A stretch of 64,000 bases of DNA, taken from positions 6,496,934-6,560,933 of the forward strand of contig OX377201.1 in assembly GCA_947396885.1 (NCBI GenBank). Reading direction: 5' to 3'. A model generated the notes under the pieces. It worked only from the letters and a program-made list of their open reading frames with translations. It searched no databases and was not told where the DNA came from. A program made the position numbers and the translations under genes. Positions 1 to 9,995 of the stretch are shown here, one piece after another (position 1 is the first letter of the stretch; every line of letters starts with the position of its first letter). Source of the DNA: Heligmosomoides polygyrus polygyrus (lineage: Eukaryota > Nematoda > Chromadorea > Rhabditida > Heligmosomidae).

Positions 1-132
1 ATCAAATCTGTCCTCTACATAGCTTTCTGATGTGTGCGAATTCCAACGTATGTGTGTGCCTATTCCAGTTTGTAGAGGCTCTGCTGAAAGATACAATCTT
101 TAGCAAGGCTTTGAGTTCAAGATGCCTGCTGG

Positions 133-345
133 GCGTGTGTAGCGCAGTCGCATGGGTGTCGGGTGCATCCTAGACCAGGTTTTAGGTTCGGATTCCCCAC
201 CCAGGAAACTAAACCTTTCATTCCTCCGGGGTCGCGGTATTGCTATCAGACTTGTCTGGAAAGGATAAAGCGCTGACTTGCTTACCGCAAGTCATTGTAT
301 GGCCAAATACGTATTCAGATCGTAACCTCCAGAAGAGCACATGTA
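133..345 (+). mobile_element. SINE-1 copy, 3'-truncated
   Basis: The A-box region (tagcgcagtcg) and B-box region (aggttcggattcc) are both present, followed by the conserved middle (cagacttgtctgg, aaagcgctgacttg). The spacer between the boxes is shortened, and the tail degenerates after the aaatacg block, so the CCTTTATCC end is missing. Confidence 0.8.
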
Positions 346-736
346 TTCATTACCCGCCATCATGTGGTTGGAGATCGATCGAAGTGACCGTTTCAAACGA
401 CTGCTCCGTTGCTTAACTTATGTTTCTTAAAACGCTGTACATACTCCTCTACTCCCCGACTCTTTTGTATGAATATCATCACTGCTCTCTTTAAGCCCCT
501 GAAACCTGTCATATATTCCACGTTCTTTACGCTGAGATACGACTTGATTAGCCCGATTCAAGAAATTCCGTGTGTTTCGTGTGAAACCTTCTCTTTGTGC
601 TGTCACTGCATCGCAATTCTGCTAAATTTCCTCGAAGTTCCACGCTCTGGAAGCTTCTGAAGTGGTTTTTTCGACGAGCACTCCACCGTAAACGCTGACG
701 GCAATTCATCAGGATTCCATCATTCATCCATTTCAG
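346..736. other. No gene seen
   Basis: Mixed-composition DNA. Short open frames exist on both strands but none has a recognisable domain, splice context or coding-like composition. A good splice acceptor (catttcag) closes the stretch at 736. Confidence 0.5.
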
Positions 737-900
737 GATTGTCCCTGTCAAGAAAACCCATCCTCATTTGTCTCCGGTGGGTTCCGCTTCCGAATCGTCG
801 TGCCGCCGCGCGCCTTCAAAGTACACTCACATCTCGTCACGAGGCAACGACGACATTGGAGTAGCCGCTACGCCGAGCAGGTGAAGCTCGTCCTCGTCGA
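737..900 (+). CDS. Candidate internal exon, unknown protein
   Basis: A 164-nt block lies between a nematode-like acceptor (catttcag, ending at 736) and a consensus donor (GTGAGTG at 901). In phase 0 it is open through 54 codons with 2 nt left over, and it contains the peptide GGFRFRIVVPPRAFK. Its GC content is clearly higher than in the flanking DNA, as expected of an exon in an AT-rich nematode genome. I do not recognise the protein. Another phase ends in a stop near the 3' end. No neighbouring exon was found, so this may equally be a GC-rich repeat fragment with chance splice-like sites. Confidence 0.25.
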
Positions 901-1391
901 GTGAGTGAATTTCGTTGCAGTTCAGTTTTTCGTTCGTTTTAATGCTTTGATTCGTTGGAAATCTGCTTCTGAGTTGCCACCTGTTCTAAAGAGAAAGACG
1001 ACGTAGTTCTATTTGCAACCAGCTAGGCAGTGAACAGCTGTGAGTTTTTCTGTTTTTTAAGGAAGAATTCAAAAAATTGCTTGTTGTGCAGCGTAAAAGG
1101 CAAGAATCTAAGTATGTAGAAAAGCAGGTAGGTAAAAAGTCTCTCTAGAAAGCTGGAAGTGTGAACACATGACTTCCTGTTGTAGTTTTTAACACTGTTT
1201 TTTAAAATTTTTCCTATCAAAACCTGTTTGATCTTAATACCAGTAAATACAAATTTGTTTCGCTAAGAATTATTACAATATTTAAATAATCAATTAATAT
1301 TCAGTAATTGATCACAAAAAAATAAAGTTTAGATTGTCAATCTAAAAAAATTATTTTCTGTAAAATTTGTTATATATTTTATTATAAAATT
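901..1391. other. AT-rich, no gene seen
   Basis: Strongly AT-rich from about 1200 onward, with no recognisable repeat or coding signal. It would be consistent with intron sequence if the exon at 737-900 is real. Confidence 0.5.
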
Positions 1392-1565
1392 TTGTCCATC
1401 TTTGAAGAGCCTGCATCCAAAGAATCGCTTGAAATGAAAGGCTTCTTCCAGCGCATCGCCGTTATTGGAAGAAAACTGGATCTACAGCAGATATCAGAGA
1501 AGATTGCATTGTTAAGCAAGAAATCTACCTTGTACATAGTTGACTATGTCAGAAGAAATATGGAA
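1392..1565 (+). other. Open frame of unknown identity
   Basis: An open stretch without an ATG start encodes a charged, helix-like peptide (for example FFQRIAVIGRKLDL and LQQISEKIALLSKK). It is cut by the left end of a MITE at 1564. The composition looks more protein-like than the surroundings, but no family is recognised and no clear splice acceptor precedes it. It could be a remnant of a host exon or of a transposon gene. Confidence 0.2.
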
Positions 1566-1920
1566 TCATGTCGCGAAAGAGAGCAGCATTGGGTGGTGGA
1601 GAAGCGCCAGCCAATTAGCTGGCCGCATCGAATGGGCGTACCATTCAAAAATGGTACGAATAGAGTAGACCTGTAGCCGTACTCATGAACGTTCCCGGGA
1701 TCTTCCCGTCTTCCCACGGGAAGCGACCCAAGAGAGAGAGGGAGGCGGGAGAGAGAGGCGAGAGATGATATCGTTATGATATCGCTTATCTTCTGCTCCC
1801 GCCGCTTCATTAATACGGCCTCTGATTGATCGATATCCTGATTGTCTGGTGTGCACTGGTTGGTGATGATTCGCTAGTGCGCGTACACCTCACAGTGCTG
1901 CCCACTTTCGCGACATGGAC
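1564..1920. mobile_element. MITE with CATGTCGCGAA termini
   Basis: The left end (catgtcgcgaaagagagcag) and right end (ctgcccactttcgcgacatg) are imperfect inverted repeats about 350 bp apart. The same termini bound a second copy at 51105-51428, and one end occurs at 21760-21850. No transposase is inside, so it is non-autonomous. The superfamily is not assignable from the ends I can read. Confidence 0.6.
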
Positions 1921-2159
1921 AAAACATAAATATGGAACACAAAAGAAATATTTTGCAAATAAAATAATGGTAATAAAAATATGCTTTACGAATAAGTATA
2001 TAAACGGAACTGTGACTAATTGTTTTCTGAAAATATTCGTCTGCAAGTTAAAATTGTTTTAAACACAAATTTTTGCTAACCACTACAACGCTACCAAAAA
2101 GGATTGTCATACACACCTTGCACTATTCTACTGTCACCCAATAAAAGTCGAAAAGACCG

Positions 2160-2250
2160 CCATGCTGAAGTCTATCTGCTCCAGGACCAGCAACGTTTTC
2201 ATTCGTCCCTGTCGCATGCCAGAATAGCGCAGACCTTATTGGTCGATATA
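2160..2250 (-). mobile_element. RTE-like LINE 3' remnant
   Basis: The stretch containing cattcgtccctgtcgc closely matches the 3' coding end of the LINE at 30030 (the peptide region ARDRDEWRR on the minus strand). Only about 30 bp align well and the frame is broken, so this is a small, old fragment. Confidence 0.4.
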
Positions 2251-2525
2251 CACTAAAAAACACTGATTTTGTCATCTTCTGGTCATCGAAGGTTATTGTA
2301 TTAGGCTGTCGCAAAAATAATTGCTGAAACGGACCGCTTACTCCGATCTGCTATAAATCAGCTTAAACTCAACTAATTAATCTAAGTAAAGACCATCATA
2401 ATCTATACAATTTTTGCCAATAAACAGGTAATGAATTTAATTCTTTACAATAACAACTAAAATCACAGGAAATAATGAATTCAATGAAATAAGCCAATTA
2501 GCCTAAGCCTAATATAAGCTAATTA

Positions 2526-2819
2526 AAGGATATAGGATAAAGGACGGCGTTATTCAATCCCCTTTGGGATGCGCCACGCATTTTACTTCTACGACATGTC
2601 GTGGAGGCGTGTTGAATGCGTATTTGGCCATACAATGACTTGCGGTGGCCAGCCGATGAACAAGTCAGCGCTTCATCCCTCCCAGACAAGTCTGGTACCA
2701 ATTCAACGACCCCGGAGGAATGGAACGCTTGGTTGGCCACGGCGGGAAATCCGAACCAGGAACCCGGTATCGGGCGCAGGCGACAGTCGACATCCCCTTC
2801 GACTGCTCTACACGCGCCA
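2526..2819 (-). mobile_element. SINE-1 copy, full length
   Basis: Reading leftward from the right edge, the copy has the 5' end (gcgtgtagagcagtcg), the B box, the conserved CGGCTGGCCACCGCAAGTCA block and the GGACGGCG/CCTTTATCC tail. It is close to consensus. Confidence 0.85.
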
Positions 2820-3383
2820 CTAAGCCAATTACCCCAGCAATATCGTAGATGAACAGAAGTAGAATGCTTAGTGCATTCCAGGTAAGGATTGATTCACTGT
2901 CCCTTATCCTTTGTTCTTTGAATACTCTTTGAAAAAGTGTTTGCTCGTTTCGAGGAAGCGGAGAGACCAGAGTACGGTGTATTCAGCTGCAGAATTGCAG
3001 AGTATAAACTATGCGACCTTTCTTTCCCTTATGTAAGGAGGTAGTTCAGCTAGCTCATGATACCATAAACCCTGACCTAAGTTATGAGAAAACCGTTTGC
3101 GCTTTGCTCCTACTAAATCCACTAGGTGTCTATTCCAATCAACGCTTTCTAATCAAGTATTTCAAGAGTTTCATATCTCTAGTTCAAAGTGTCTCATGTC
3201 CGTACTCCACGGCTCATAATTTCTCCCTAATTTATGGTAAAAATCTCAATTTTGATTCAAGTTCGCCTTAGCGTTTCAAAAATTTCAACGATGAACCTCA
3301 ATTATACGAACTTCGAACCGCGGCTCTCAAAGGAACTGATTTAAATTGGTTAATTTCCGCGAGATATCTTATATTTATTTCTG
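2820..3383. other. No gene seen
   Basis: No repeat or coding feature is recognised. An open frame from 3011 has no start context or domain. Confidence 0.5.
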
Positions 3384-3428
3384 TTTTGTTATTTATTTAT
3401 TTATTTATTTATTCACTTATTTATTTAT
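3384..3428. repeat. (TTTA)n microsatellite
   Basis: Tandem TTTA units with minor interruptions. A similar tract followed by related GACGTGCAC-type sequence occurs at 8841-8878, which suggests the simple repeat belongs to a dispersed element whose body is degraded. Confidence 0.8.
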
Positions 3429-3563
3429 GCGTCAAATAGACGTGCACAGTAAGCTAGAATAAAAACGATCAAAACATCCGTGCAATAAAAAAGAGAATAA
3501 CACCAGAATAACAGATCACCTGGTAGTGACAACACTCTGGCAACTAATTAAAAATATTTGAAA

Positions 3564-3849
3564 AAGGATAATGGGCAGCGTTACTCAATCCCTTTTGGGA
3601 TGCGCCGCGCATTCTGCTTCTACGGGATGTCGTGAAGACGATTTGAATGCGTATTTGGCCACAAAATGACTTGCGGTGGCCAGCCGACGAACAAGTCAGC
3701 GCTTATCCCTTCCAAACAAGTCTGGTACCAATTCACCGACCCCGGAGGGATGATATGCTTGGTTGGCCTGGGCGGGAAATCCGAACCAGGAACCTAATAT
3801 CGGGTGCGCGCGACAACCGACGACTTCTCCGACTGCGCTACACGCGCCC
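3564..3849 (-). mobile_element. SINE-1 copy, full length
   Basis: Complete from the CCTTTATCC-type tail (left) to the A box (right edge, ctgcgctacacgcgcc). The spacer between the boxes and the A-T substitutions mark it as moderately diverged. Confidence 0.85.
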
Positions 3850-3980
3850 TCGGCCTACTTACTAATTAAAATTATATAATTATATTTGTGGTTTAATATG
3901 TTTTATTTTTGTTTAAAAACCACTTGCTTTTGTCCACGCAGCGGTGCTTAAATCTGCTATCAAGACAAGAAGATTTGAAC

Positions 3981-4251
3981 GATAAAAGGTCGGCGTTTTT
4001 CAATTCCTTTTCGGATTTCGCCACGCGCTCTACTCTTACATTAGATCGCGAAGGCAATTCGAATGCCTATTTGACCTGTACAATGACTGGCGGTGGCCAA
4101 TCGGTGGACAAGTCAGTGTTGTTTTGTCCGTCCAAGACAAGAATGATGCCAATGCATTGAGTTTGGGGGGCTATAAGGCACTGCAGGCCTGGGGGAAATC
4201 CGAACCAAGAACCTGTTCGCGAAGCCGGCGCCTTCTTCGACTGTGCTACCA
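3981..4251 (-). mobile_element. SINE-1 copy, degenerate
   Basis: Tail, ACTTGTCCACCG block and B box are recognisable, but the copy has a low-identity middle and a GGGGGG run. It lies 130 bp from the preceding copy in the same orientation, so it is an independent insertion or an old tandem duplicate. Confidence 0.65.
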
Positions 4252-4904
4252 AGCATTCATTGCCATATTACTGCTCATAAAAATATTTTCCTTTATGGAA
4301 CGTTAAGCTATGTGGTGTTTGTGTTTGTTGTTTTCCAGCACACTTTTTTTCAATGAAAATCCATTAATCACAGCGCCAGGATTCATTGGTCCGTAGCATT
4401 CCCATAAGGGACCAGAAATAATTGTTTGTTTTCGTGGAAACGCTGCTCTATAGGTCTCTAAAGGCTGTTTACTGAAATGGAAAACAAAATTATTTATTTA
4501 TCCCCTTATTTCTCTGCTGAGGAATGTGAGAGAAGTTTCGTCAAAAATGTAAAAACAGTCAGAACGAAAGGACGAGATGGAACAATCTCGGCGTGATTGG
4601 GAATCTTTATATTCTAAAAGCTATTCAACGACAAAACGTTATTTTCAGAACTTTGGATCACACCCTGGACAGAGTATAAGTAGCAGTGTTGCTGTTGCAT
4701 TCAGAAGCTCATCTTCAACAAAAAATTTCGGATTTTAGTGACCAAAGGTCCTCTGTCTTATGCTGCCAGCATATGCTAATTTGTGTAGATTCCTAGGACC
4801 TGTCCTAGTTGGGAGGGGGCATCCGCCAAGTGTCAGTTTCCTAGGTCCGAGCCGCGCAACCATGCTTCCCGAATTTAGCGTATTTTAAGCTATTTTAGAA
4901 TAAC
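4252..4904. other. No gene seen
   Basis: No coding or repeat family is recognised. A short palindromic stretch (tcctaggacctgtcctag) lies near 4790. Confidence 0.45.
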
Positions 4905-5008
4905 GCTAATAACAAAAATTAGGAAAGCAACTTTTTCTGAACGTTATCACGTTGACGACGTGTCACACCCTTTCGGCAGCGTGGAACCGTGTGACACGAT
5001 GTCACACC
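4905..5008 (+). repeat. Dispersed repeat with GTGTCACACC dyads, copy 1
   Basis: This roughly 105-bp segment ends in alternating GTGTCACACC / CCGTGTGACAC dyads and is repeated in the same orientation at 5783-5888. The inverted dyads could form a small hairpin. The family is unknown. Confidence 0.55.
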
Positions 5009-5294
5009 GATCAGGGGTGCTCATTTAAAGGTCAACGATTTAACGAATTGAACAAATTAACGGCATTTTTCGTTAAAATCTGGCTCAACCACAACTGAAA
5101 TTTTTAGAATTTTAACGGAATTTTTAACGGACCTTTTTCTTAGTGAGTTTATCACATTTACTCTTAATTTTCACCAATGTTGCAGCTCTCATCCTTCTGA
5201 TTAGAACTGTTCCAAAAAAAATTATTGAAATCAGCAAGAACGCTTTATTGCTTTGAATTTGTTTTAAATTTTTTGAAAATAATGCATTTTGGAG
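5009..5294. other. TTAACG-rich stretch
   Basis: Repeated TTAACG / CGTTAA words fill 5030-5130 and recur at 7850-7945, suggesting two ends or two copies of one degraded AT-rich element. Confidence 0.35.
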
Positions 5295-5582
5295 AGATGT
5301 GAAGCTCAGTTGTAGGAAGTGCCAGCTGTCGCTTGCACGCGATACCAGGTTCCTGGTTCGAATTTTCCACGCTGCCAACCAAGCCTTCCATCCCACTGGA
5401 GGCGGAGAGTTGGTAACCGACTTGCCTAAGAAGGATAAAGCGCTAAGTTCTTCATAAACTGGCCCCCGAAAGTCATTGTATAGTCAAATACGCATTAAAA
5501 TCACCTCCACGATATCCCGTAGAAGTAGAGTGCGTGGCGCATCCCAAAAAGGAATTGAGTAACACGGTTCTTTATCGTTATC
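5295..5582 (+). mobile_element. SINE-1 copy, full length
   Basis: The A box is degraded (gctcagttgtaggaag), but the B box (cctggttcgaattttcc) and everything 3' of it are well preserved, ending in ggttctttatcg. The weak A box predicts that this copy is not transcriptionally competent. Confidence 0.8.
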
Positions 5583-5782
5583 GTTTAATGCATTTCAGAG
5601 CAAAAAATTTCATTGCTGATTCCCCAAGCACGTCAACGAATCCATCAAGATACTGGTCTATCTCCTCGTAAGATATGCCGATCCTCACCTGGTACTCCTT
5701 ATCCCAAAATGATTTTACTCGCCACCTATAAAAGTCGAGACAAAGAATACGTTTTTGGCCGCTGGACGTATTTTCAACGATT

Positions 5783-5888
5783 CTTGAAAACGCTAAGAGA
5801 AAATTAGGAAGGCTACTTCTGAGCGTTAACACATTGACGACGTGTCACACCCTCTATGCAGTGTGGGACCGTGTGACACAATGTCGTA
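5783..5888 (+). repeat. Dispersed repeat with GTGTCACACC dyads, copy 2
   Basis: This matches 4905-5008 over its whole length (ACGACGTGTCACACCCT... GTGTGACACAATGTC). The SINE at 5295 sits between the two copies. Confidence 0.55.
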
Positions 5889-7029
5889 TCTCAGTCCCGG
5901 CAGAAACCATAGAGGTTTCAGGTTTTTCTTTCTCGTAGAACAGTCACACAACAAGGGTTCGCAATGAACTAGGAAAGGGGGAACTGCGGGTTTTGCCTTA
6001 TCGCATATTTTAAGATGCCATCTTGAGCGATAATTACATACCTGCTTTTATTCCACACTAGGCATTGGATCCGATGCCGATTCGGATAATTCGGATCCTT
6101 CTTTTTTCAAACCTTACCAGGGAAGGGTCTCAGGCGTAGGTCTGAATGGGGGAAATGGATAGTACTGCGAGAATCTCCACCCTTCATGTAGTAGAAAAAC
6201 ATGTTTCGTTTTTGCTGAGTCCTTGAGCCCGAAGAGCTACGGGCCTTTGAATTTGGGGGTACAATATTGCACCGTTACCCGTACCCACCATAACCTACCG
6301 TAATCAGCCGAAATTTGAAAAACAGATGTTAGATTCGTGATCTGCACCCCAAATAACTCCCCTCGGCGAGGGATGAGTGAAAAGTCGTGAAGGCAGTGCC
6401 TTATGGCAGTCTAAATCAGCTTACTTCCTACACATCTCCTACACATTTATTTTACTCTAAATTGTCAAATAAAGGTTTATGTGAGCTCTGCTTCACTCAC
6501 TTTTTTCAGTTTCTGAATTATACAATGTTTTGTGTTTTTCAGCGAATGTTAAACAACAATGACCTTACAACAGGTACGGTTTGCAGCAGGTACGAGTGAC
6601 TAGGACTGTCGAGGTCATAATCACCGATTTCTCCCAAACCTTGCCCAGGGAGGTTATTTGGGGTGCCGAACACGAATCTGACATCCTTTTTTCAATTTTT
6701 GGCCGATTACGGCAGGTCACGGTAGGTACGGGTGAGTAGGGCCGTCGAAGTCATAATCACCGATTTCGCCCAAGGTTCTCCCAGAGGGGAGGAGGTAATT
6801 TGGAATGTTGACCACGAATCTGACATCCGTTTTCCATATTACCTTGAGTATGTTAAATTACAGTAGGTAAAGGTGATTAAGGTAAGGTCATGGTCATCGT
6901 TTTTGCCCAAACCCTGCGTTGAGTACGAATCTGATCCTTATTTGACAATTTAGAGTGGAATAAATATGTAGGAGGTGTGTAGGAAGCAAACTGGTAAAGA
7001 CGGCTGCCATCATGAAAAAATGCAAAAAT

Positions 7030-7108
7030 GCTGGCTAGCACGGGAGTCGAACATCTGACCTAGCACCTTCGAAGTATCCCCGCACCCTGCTGAGCCACTG
7101 ACTCGCTT
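7030..7108 (-). ncRNA. tRNA-like sequence inside foldback
   Basis: On the minus strand, an A-box-like block (agtggctcagcagggtg) is followed about 35 nt later by a B-box-like block (gatgttcgactccc), and the end gctagcacgggagtcgaac looks like a tRNA T arm plus acceptor. The acceptor stem does not pair well enough to call a functional tRNA, so I read it as a tRNA-derived relic. Confidence 0.45.
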
Positions 7109-7337
7109 GACGCAGAGCCTTTCGCCGCGTCCCATACAACAGCGCGCGCACATGCACGCGCGCATGTGCTGACGGTGCGTTACTGTACACCGCCTTCGAG
7201 GGCCCGCAGCTCTTTTGGTTCAATGACTCAGCAAAAACGAAACATGTTTTTCTACTATATGAAGGGTGGAGATTCTCGCAGTACTACCCATTTCCCCCGT
7301 TCAGACCTACGCCTGAAACCCTTCCCTGGTTAGTTAA

Positions 7338-7604
7338 AACGATAATGCGAATAACAGGATTTTTGAAAAGCTCCGATCTTATGGTGATTCAGACAGGGGT
7401 CACTTTCACTAGATCAAATGTTCAGAAAATTCAGACAATGGTCTTGATCTAAAATCTGATGCTCTATCCGATTCGTTCATCCGACGTGAGACCCGAATAG
7501 AAATCAGTTAATTGGATCATCCAAAAGCCCTTCTTGTTAGAGCTAATCCATCTGAACTATTCCAAGATCCGAGGCTTTTCAAATATGCCATTATTCGCAT
7601 ATTC
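7338..7604. mobile_element. Nested MITE
   Basis: The left end (acgataatgcgaataacagg...tttgaaaagc) and right end (gcttttcaaatatgcc...attattcgcata) are inverted repeats of about 35 bp. Removing this segment restores the continuity of the surrounding foldback arm (cttccctggttag ... accgggttttgaaaa), which shows it inserted later. Confidence 0.65.
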
Positions 7605-7679
7605 CTTTCAACCGGGTTTTGAAAAAATTGCGAATTCGAATTATCCGGATCTCCTTCGTATCCGACGTCTATTCCACAT

Positions 7680-8697
7680 CCTGTGGATAATTTGTTGCTG
7701 AAGGCTTGCTTAGTTTACTGCGTTTGTTGAGGTTGAATTTTTCATTTTACATCGCAGTATTACAATGCATTCCTTGAACTTCAACGGTTAACCTCCTGAA
7801 GTTGAAACGTATAAGTTTGCCTCGATTTTTTCTCTTGAAATAGTGGTTTACAACTAATTGTATTTTTAACGAAATTTAACGTTGTACCGGAAATTTAGCG
7901 AAAATTTCCGTTAAAAAATCGTTTATAAAATTTAACGTACAGAATTTTGTGTGCGCCCCTAAAGCAGAATGCGTGGCGCGTCCTAAGTGGCGATTTATTA
8001 AAATCGTGTTTTGTTCCTTATTTTTCAGTAGGAATAGAACACCCGTCTACAACGGAATTCCCCTACAATATCTGGCGGTCCCCAAGACGAAACCCTCGAG
8101 ACCGATTCCCTCCAGTTATTTAATCATTGGCACGGCAGCTGACCAATGTATATGCCAGTCCGTTCGCGAGTCTAATTGAATTATTCAGTCATTGAATCCG
8201 CCGCTTTTTTTCATGACCGGAAGAAGAGCTTGTCAGTAGCAGAGGCGCTGGTGCTCGAGTATCTCTGCTCGGGCTCTCCATGCTCGTTCGATGCGCTATG
8301 CGCACGCTTGATTTTTTGGTGCTTTGCTCCAGAACTATCGCTGCTATGCAGCTATCTGCACTTTGTGAGAGCCGGGCTCGGTCAAAGGGCAACGCAGACG
8401 CAGAAGCTGGTGCCCCGCCCTCGGAACAGTCCCCGACCAGCTGACAGTCGCGAGTGGGGACGACGGCTACCTGTCCCCTGCGCCCGTACCCGTTCCTTTA
8501 TATTTTATCCTTTATGTTTATACGCTTATTTCTGTATTAATTAATTGACGCAGACCTCTCAGTCTAATTAAATCTCATTGAATACGCGGACAATTTGCTT
8601 TTTTCTACGTTCTCCTCTCGTATTTGACATTATAGTTTCTGTGCTGAATGTGCTTTGTTATTCGCTTTATACTTTGTGTTTCTTGTGTCTTATCTTT
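7680..8697. other. No gene confirmed; GC-rich block
   Basis: TTAACG-rich sequence lies at 7850-7945 and a short SINE-1 3' fragment (gcagaatgcgtggcgcgtcc) at about 7963-7984. A GC-rich block at 8360-8490 carries a long open frame on the plus strand, but it starts without a good ATG and shows no domain. I see no gene I can support. Confidence 0.4.
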
Positions 8698-8719
8698 GGT
8701 TCAATTACCCAAGTTTGAG
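8698..8719 (+). other. SL1-like spliced-leader sequence
   Basis: These 22 nt match the nematode SL1 spliced leader at 21 of 22 positions (the only difference is C for T at leader position 5). The next bases are GATAAAC, without the GT donor that an SL RNA gene must have, and no Sm-binding AATTTTTGG motif follows within 100 nt. The likely explanation is a retrocopy of a trans-spliced mRNA, where the leader is joined to an exon beginning GATAAACTC. Confidence 0.6.
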
Positions 8720-8838
8720 GATAAACTCTGTGGTAAGAACTCTGCGGGTGTGTGGTTGACACGCGTACTCGATCGAAACTACTGCTAAACCTATCGCATT
8801 GATTTCCGCCTTAAGAACGAATAATAGGATTAATGCAT

Positions 8839-8840
<2 letters not shown>

Positions 8841-8878
<38 letters not shown>
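8841..8878. repeat. (TTTA)n microsatellite
   Basis: About nine uninterrupted TTTA units, followed by tgtgccgcttgacggcg, as in the related tract at 3384. Confidence 0.85.
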
Positions 8879-9300
8879 CTGTGCCGCTTGACGGCGTGCA
8901 CCGCTAGACAGTCAAGTATAGGGGAAATTCTCCACGACAGTAAATACAAAAAGCCAATAATGGTGAACAAAAACAGCTTTAGTAAGAAAAAGAGAAAAAG
9001 AAACAAAAAAATAACAACAGAAAAGGAAGTGGACACAATTAGATAGGAACATTGAATCGGTCAGATAACGGAAAGAACGGAATGACAGAATCATTCATAA
9101 CTAACTGAACAATAAGAAAAGCGGATTTCATAACAGATGTTTCACTCCCTCAGCAAAAATTTGAAACCATCTGAGCGGGAGGGAGGCTTGAAAGGGCATT
9201 TTTCCATAGAAGAAATAACTATAGGAAAGTTAGTCAATATTCAAATCAATTATTTAATAAAAAAATGATAATTTTGCGTATCTTTGGTAGAACCGACCTA
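8879..9300. other. A-rich, no gene seen
   Basis: Purine-rich AAAGAGAAAAAG-type sequence with no recognised element. Confidence 0.45.
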
Positions 9301-9478
9301 GGGCCAGATTCGTCAACGACTTACAGAGGTTTAACAGAGAAATTACAGCCGAAGGTCCTAATAACGCCAACATTTCACCATATCGCCTGTTGATAAGCCG
9401 CGTTGACTCGCGCTTTTTTTTTCAGGAATTTCAGCTGTCATTTCTCTGCTAAATCTCAGTAAGTCGTTGATGAATCCT
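9301..9478. mobile_element. GGCCGGATTC palindromic MITE, copy 1
   Basis: Termini gggccagattcgtcaacgac and gtcgttgatgaatcc are inverted repeats. Internal arms (acagagaaattacagc / gctgtcatttctctg) also pair, so nearly the whole 178 bp can fold back. CTA flanks both sides, a possible 3-bp target duplication. Related copies lie at 51474, 55131 and 59928. Confidence 0.7.
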
Positions 9479-9700
9479 CTAAACGATATCAGGGGTGAGA
9501 ACCAGCTAACATTCTAGGTTGAACACGGTGTTATATGTTCCAGTCCGTGGCTCTCTGGGCACGCACCTCCGGGCGGGTCCCATCTTTCGGAGACCTCATT
9601 ATACTGGTATGTACCTCGGCGGCGGCCAGGAAGTAAAAAAATCGGCTTGTAAAAAAAGCCTCAGTCCAGATGCTGCTTAATGGCTTGTATTGAAGATAGG

Positions 9701-9995
9701 GGCGCGTATAACGCAGTCGGAGGAGGCGCTGACTGTTGCGTGCGCCCGATACCAGGTTTCTGGTTCGGATTTCCCGCCCGGGCCAACCAAGCCTTCCATC
9801 CCTCCGAAGTCGGTGAATTGGTACCAGACTTGTCTGTGAAGGATAGAGCGCTGACTTGTTCATCGGCTGGCCAGTGGCCACCGCAGTCATTGCACGGCCA
9901 AATACGCATTTATGTCGCCTCCACGACATCCCGTAGAAGTAGAATGCGCTGGCGTATCCCAAAAGGGATTGAGTAACGCTGTCCTTTATCCTTAT
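9701..9995 (+). mobile_element. SINE-1 copy, full length
   Basis: Near consensus throughout, from gcgtataacgcagtcggagg to gtcctttatcc. A small CCAGTGG duplication occurs in the CGGCTGGCC block. Confidence 0.9.

Larger units (their letters stand above)
6048..7679. mobile_element. Large foldback element with tRNA-like insert
   Basis: Arms match in inverted order along most of the element: the outer ttattccacac / attccac ends with TTCGGATAATTCGGATCC-type sequence; 6115-6220 against 7235-7337 (cagggaagggtctcagg, tagtagaaaaacatg); and 6385-6475 against 6930-7010. A repeated GATTACGGCAGG-type unit fills the centre. The right arm is split by a second MITE (7338-7604). No transposase is present. One minus-strand tRNA-like segment lies at 7030-7108. 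The element is non-autonomous and its superfamily is unknown. Confidence 0.7.

Noticed and set aside
3384..3428. CRISPR-like or satellite array
   Set aside because: A simple TTTA microsatellite; the repeats have no spacers.
8176..8544. 122-codon open frame in a GC-rich block
   Set aside because: No ATG in context, no domain, abrupt composition change inside the frame.
8698..8719. SL RNA gene
   Set aside because: No GT donor after the leader and no Sm-binding motif downstream, so the SL match is better explained as a retrocopy.
9531..9962. 143-codon minus-strand frame
   Set aside because: It is the antisense of a SINE-1 copy plus flank; the same peptide appears at every copy.
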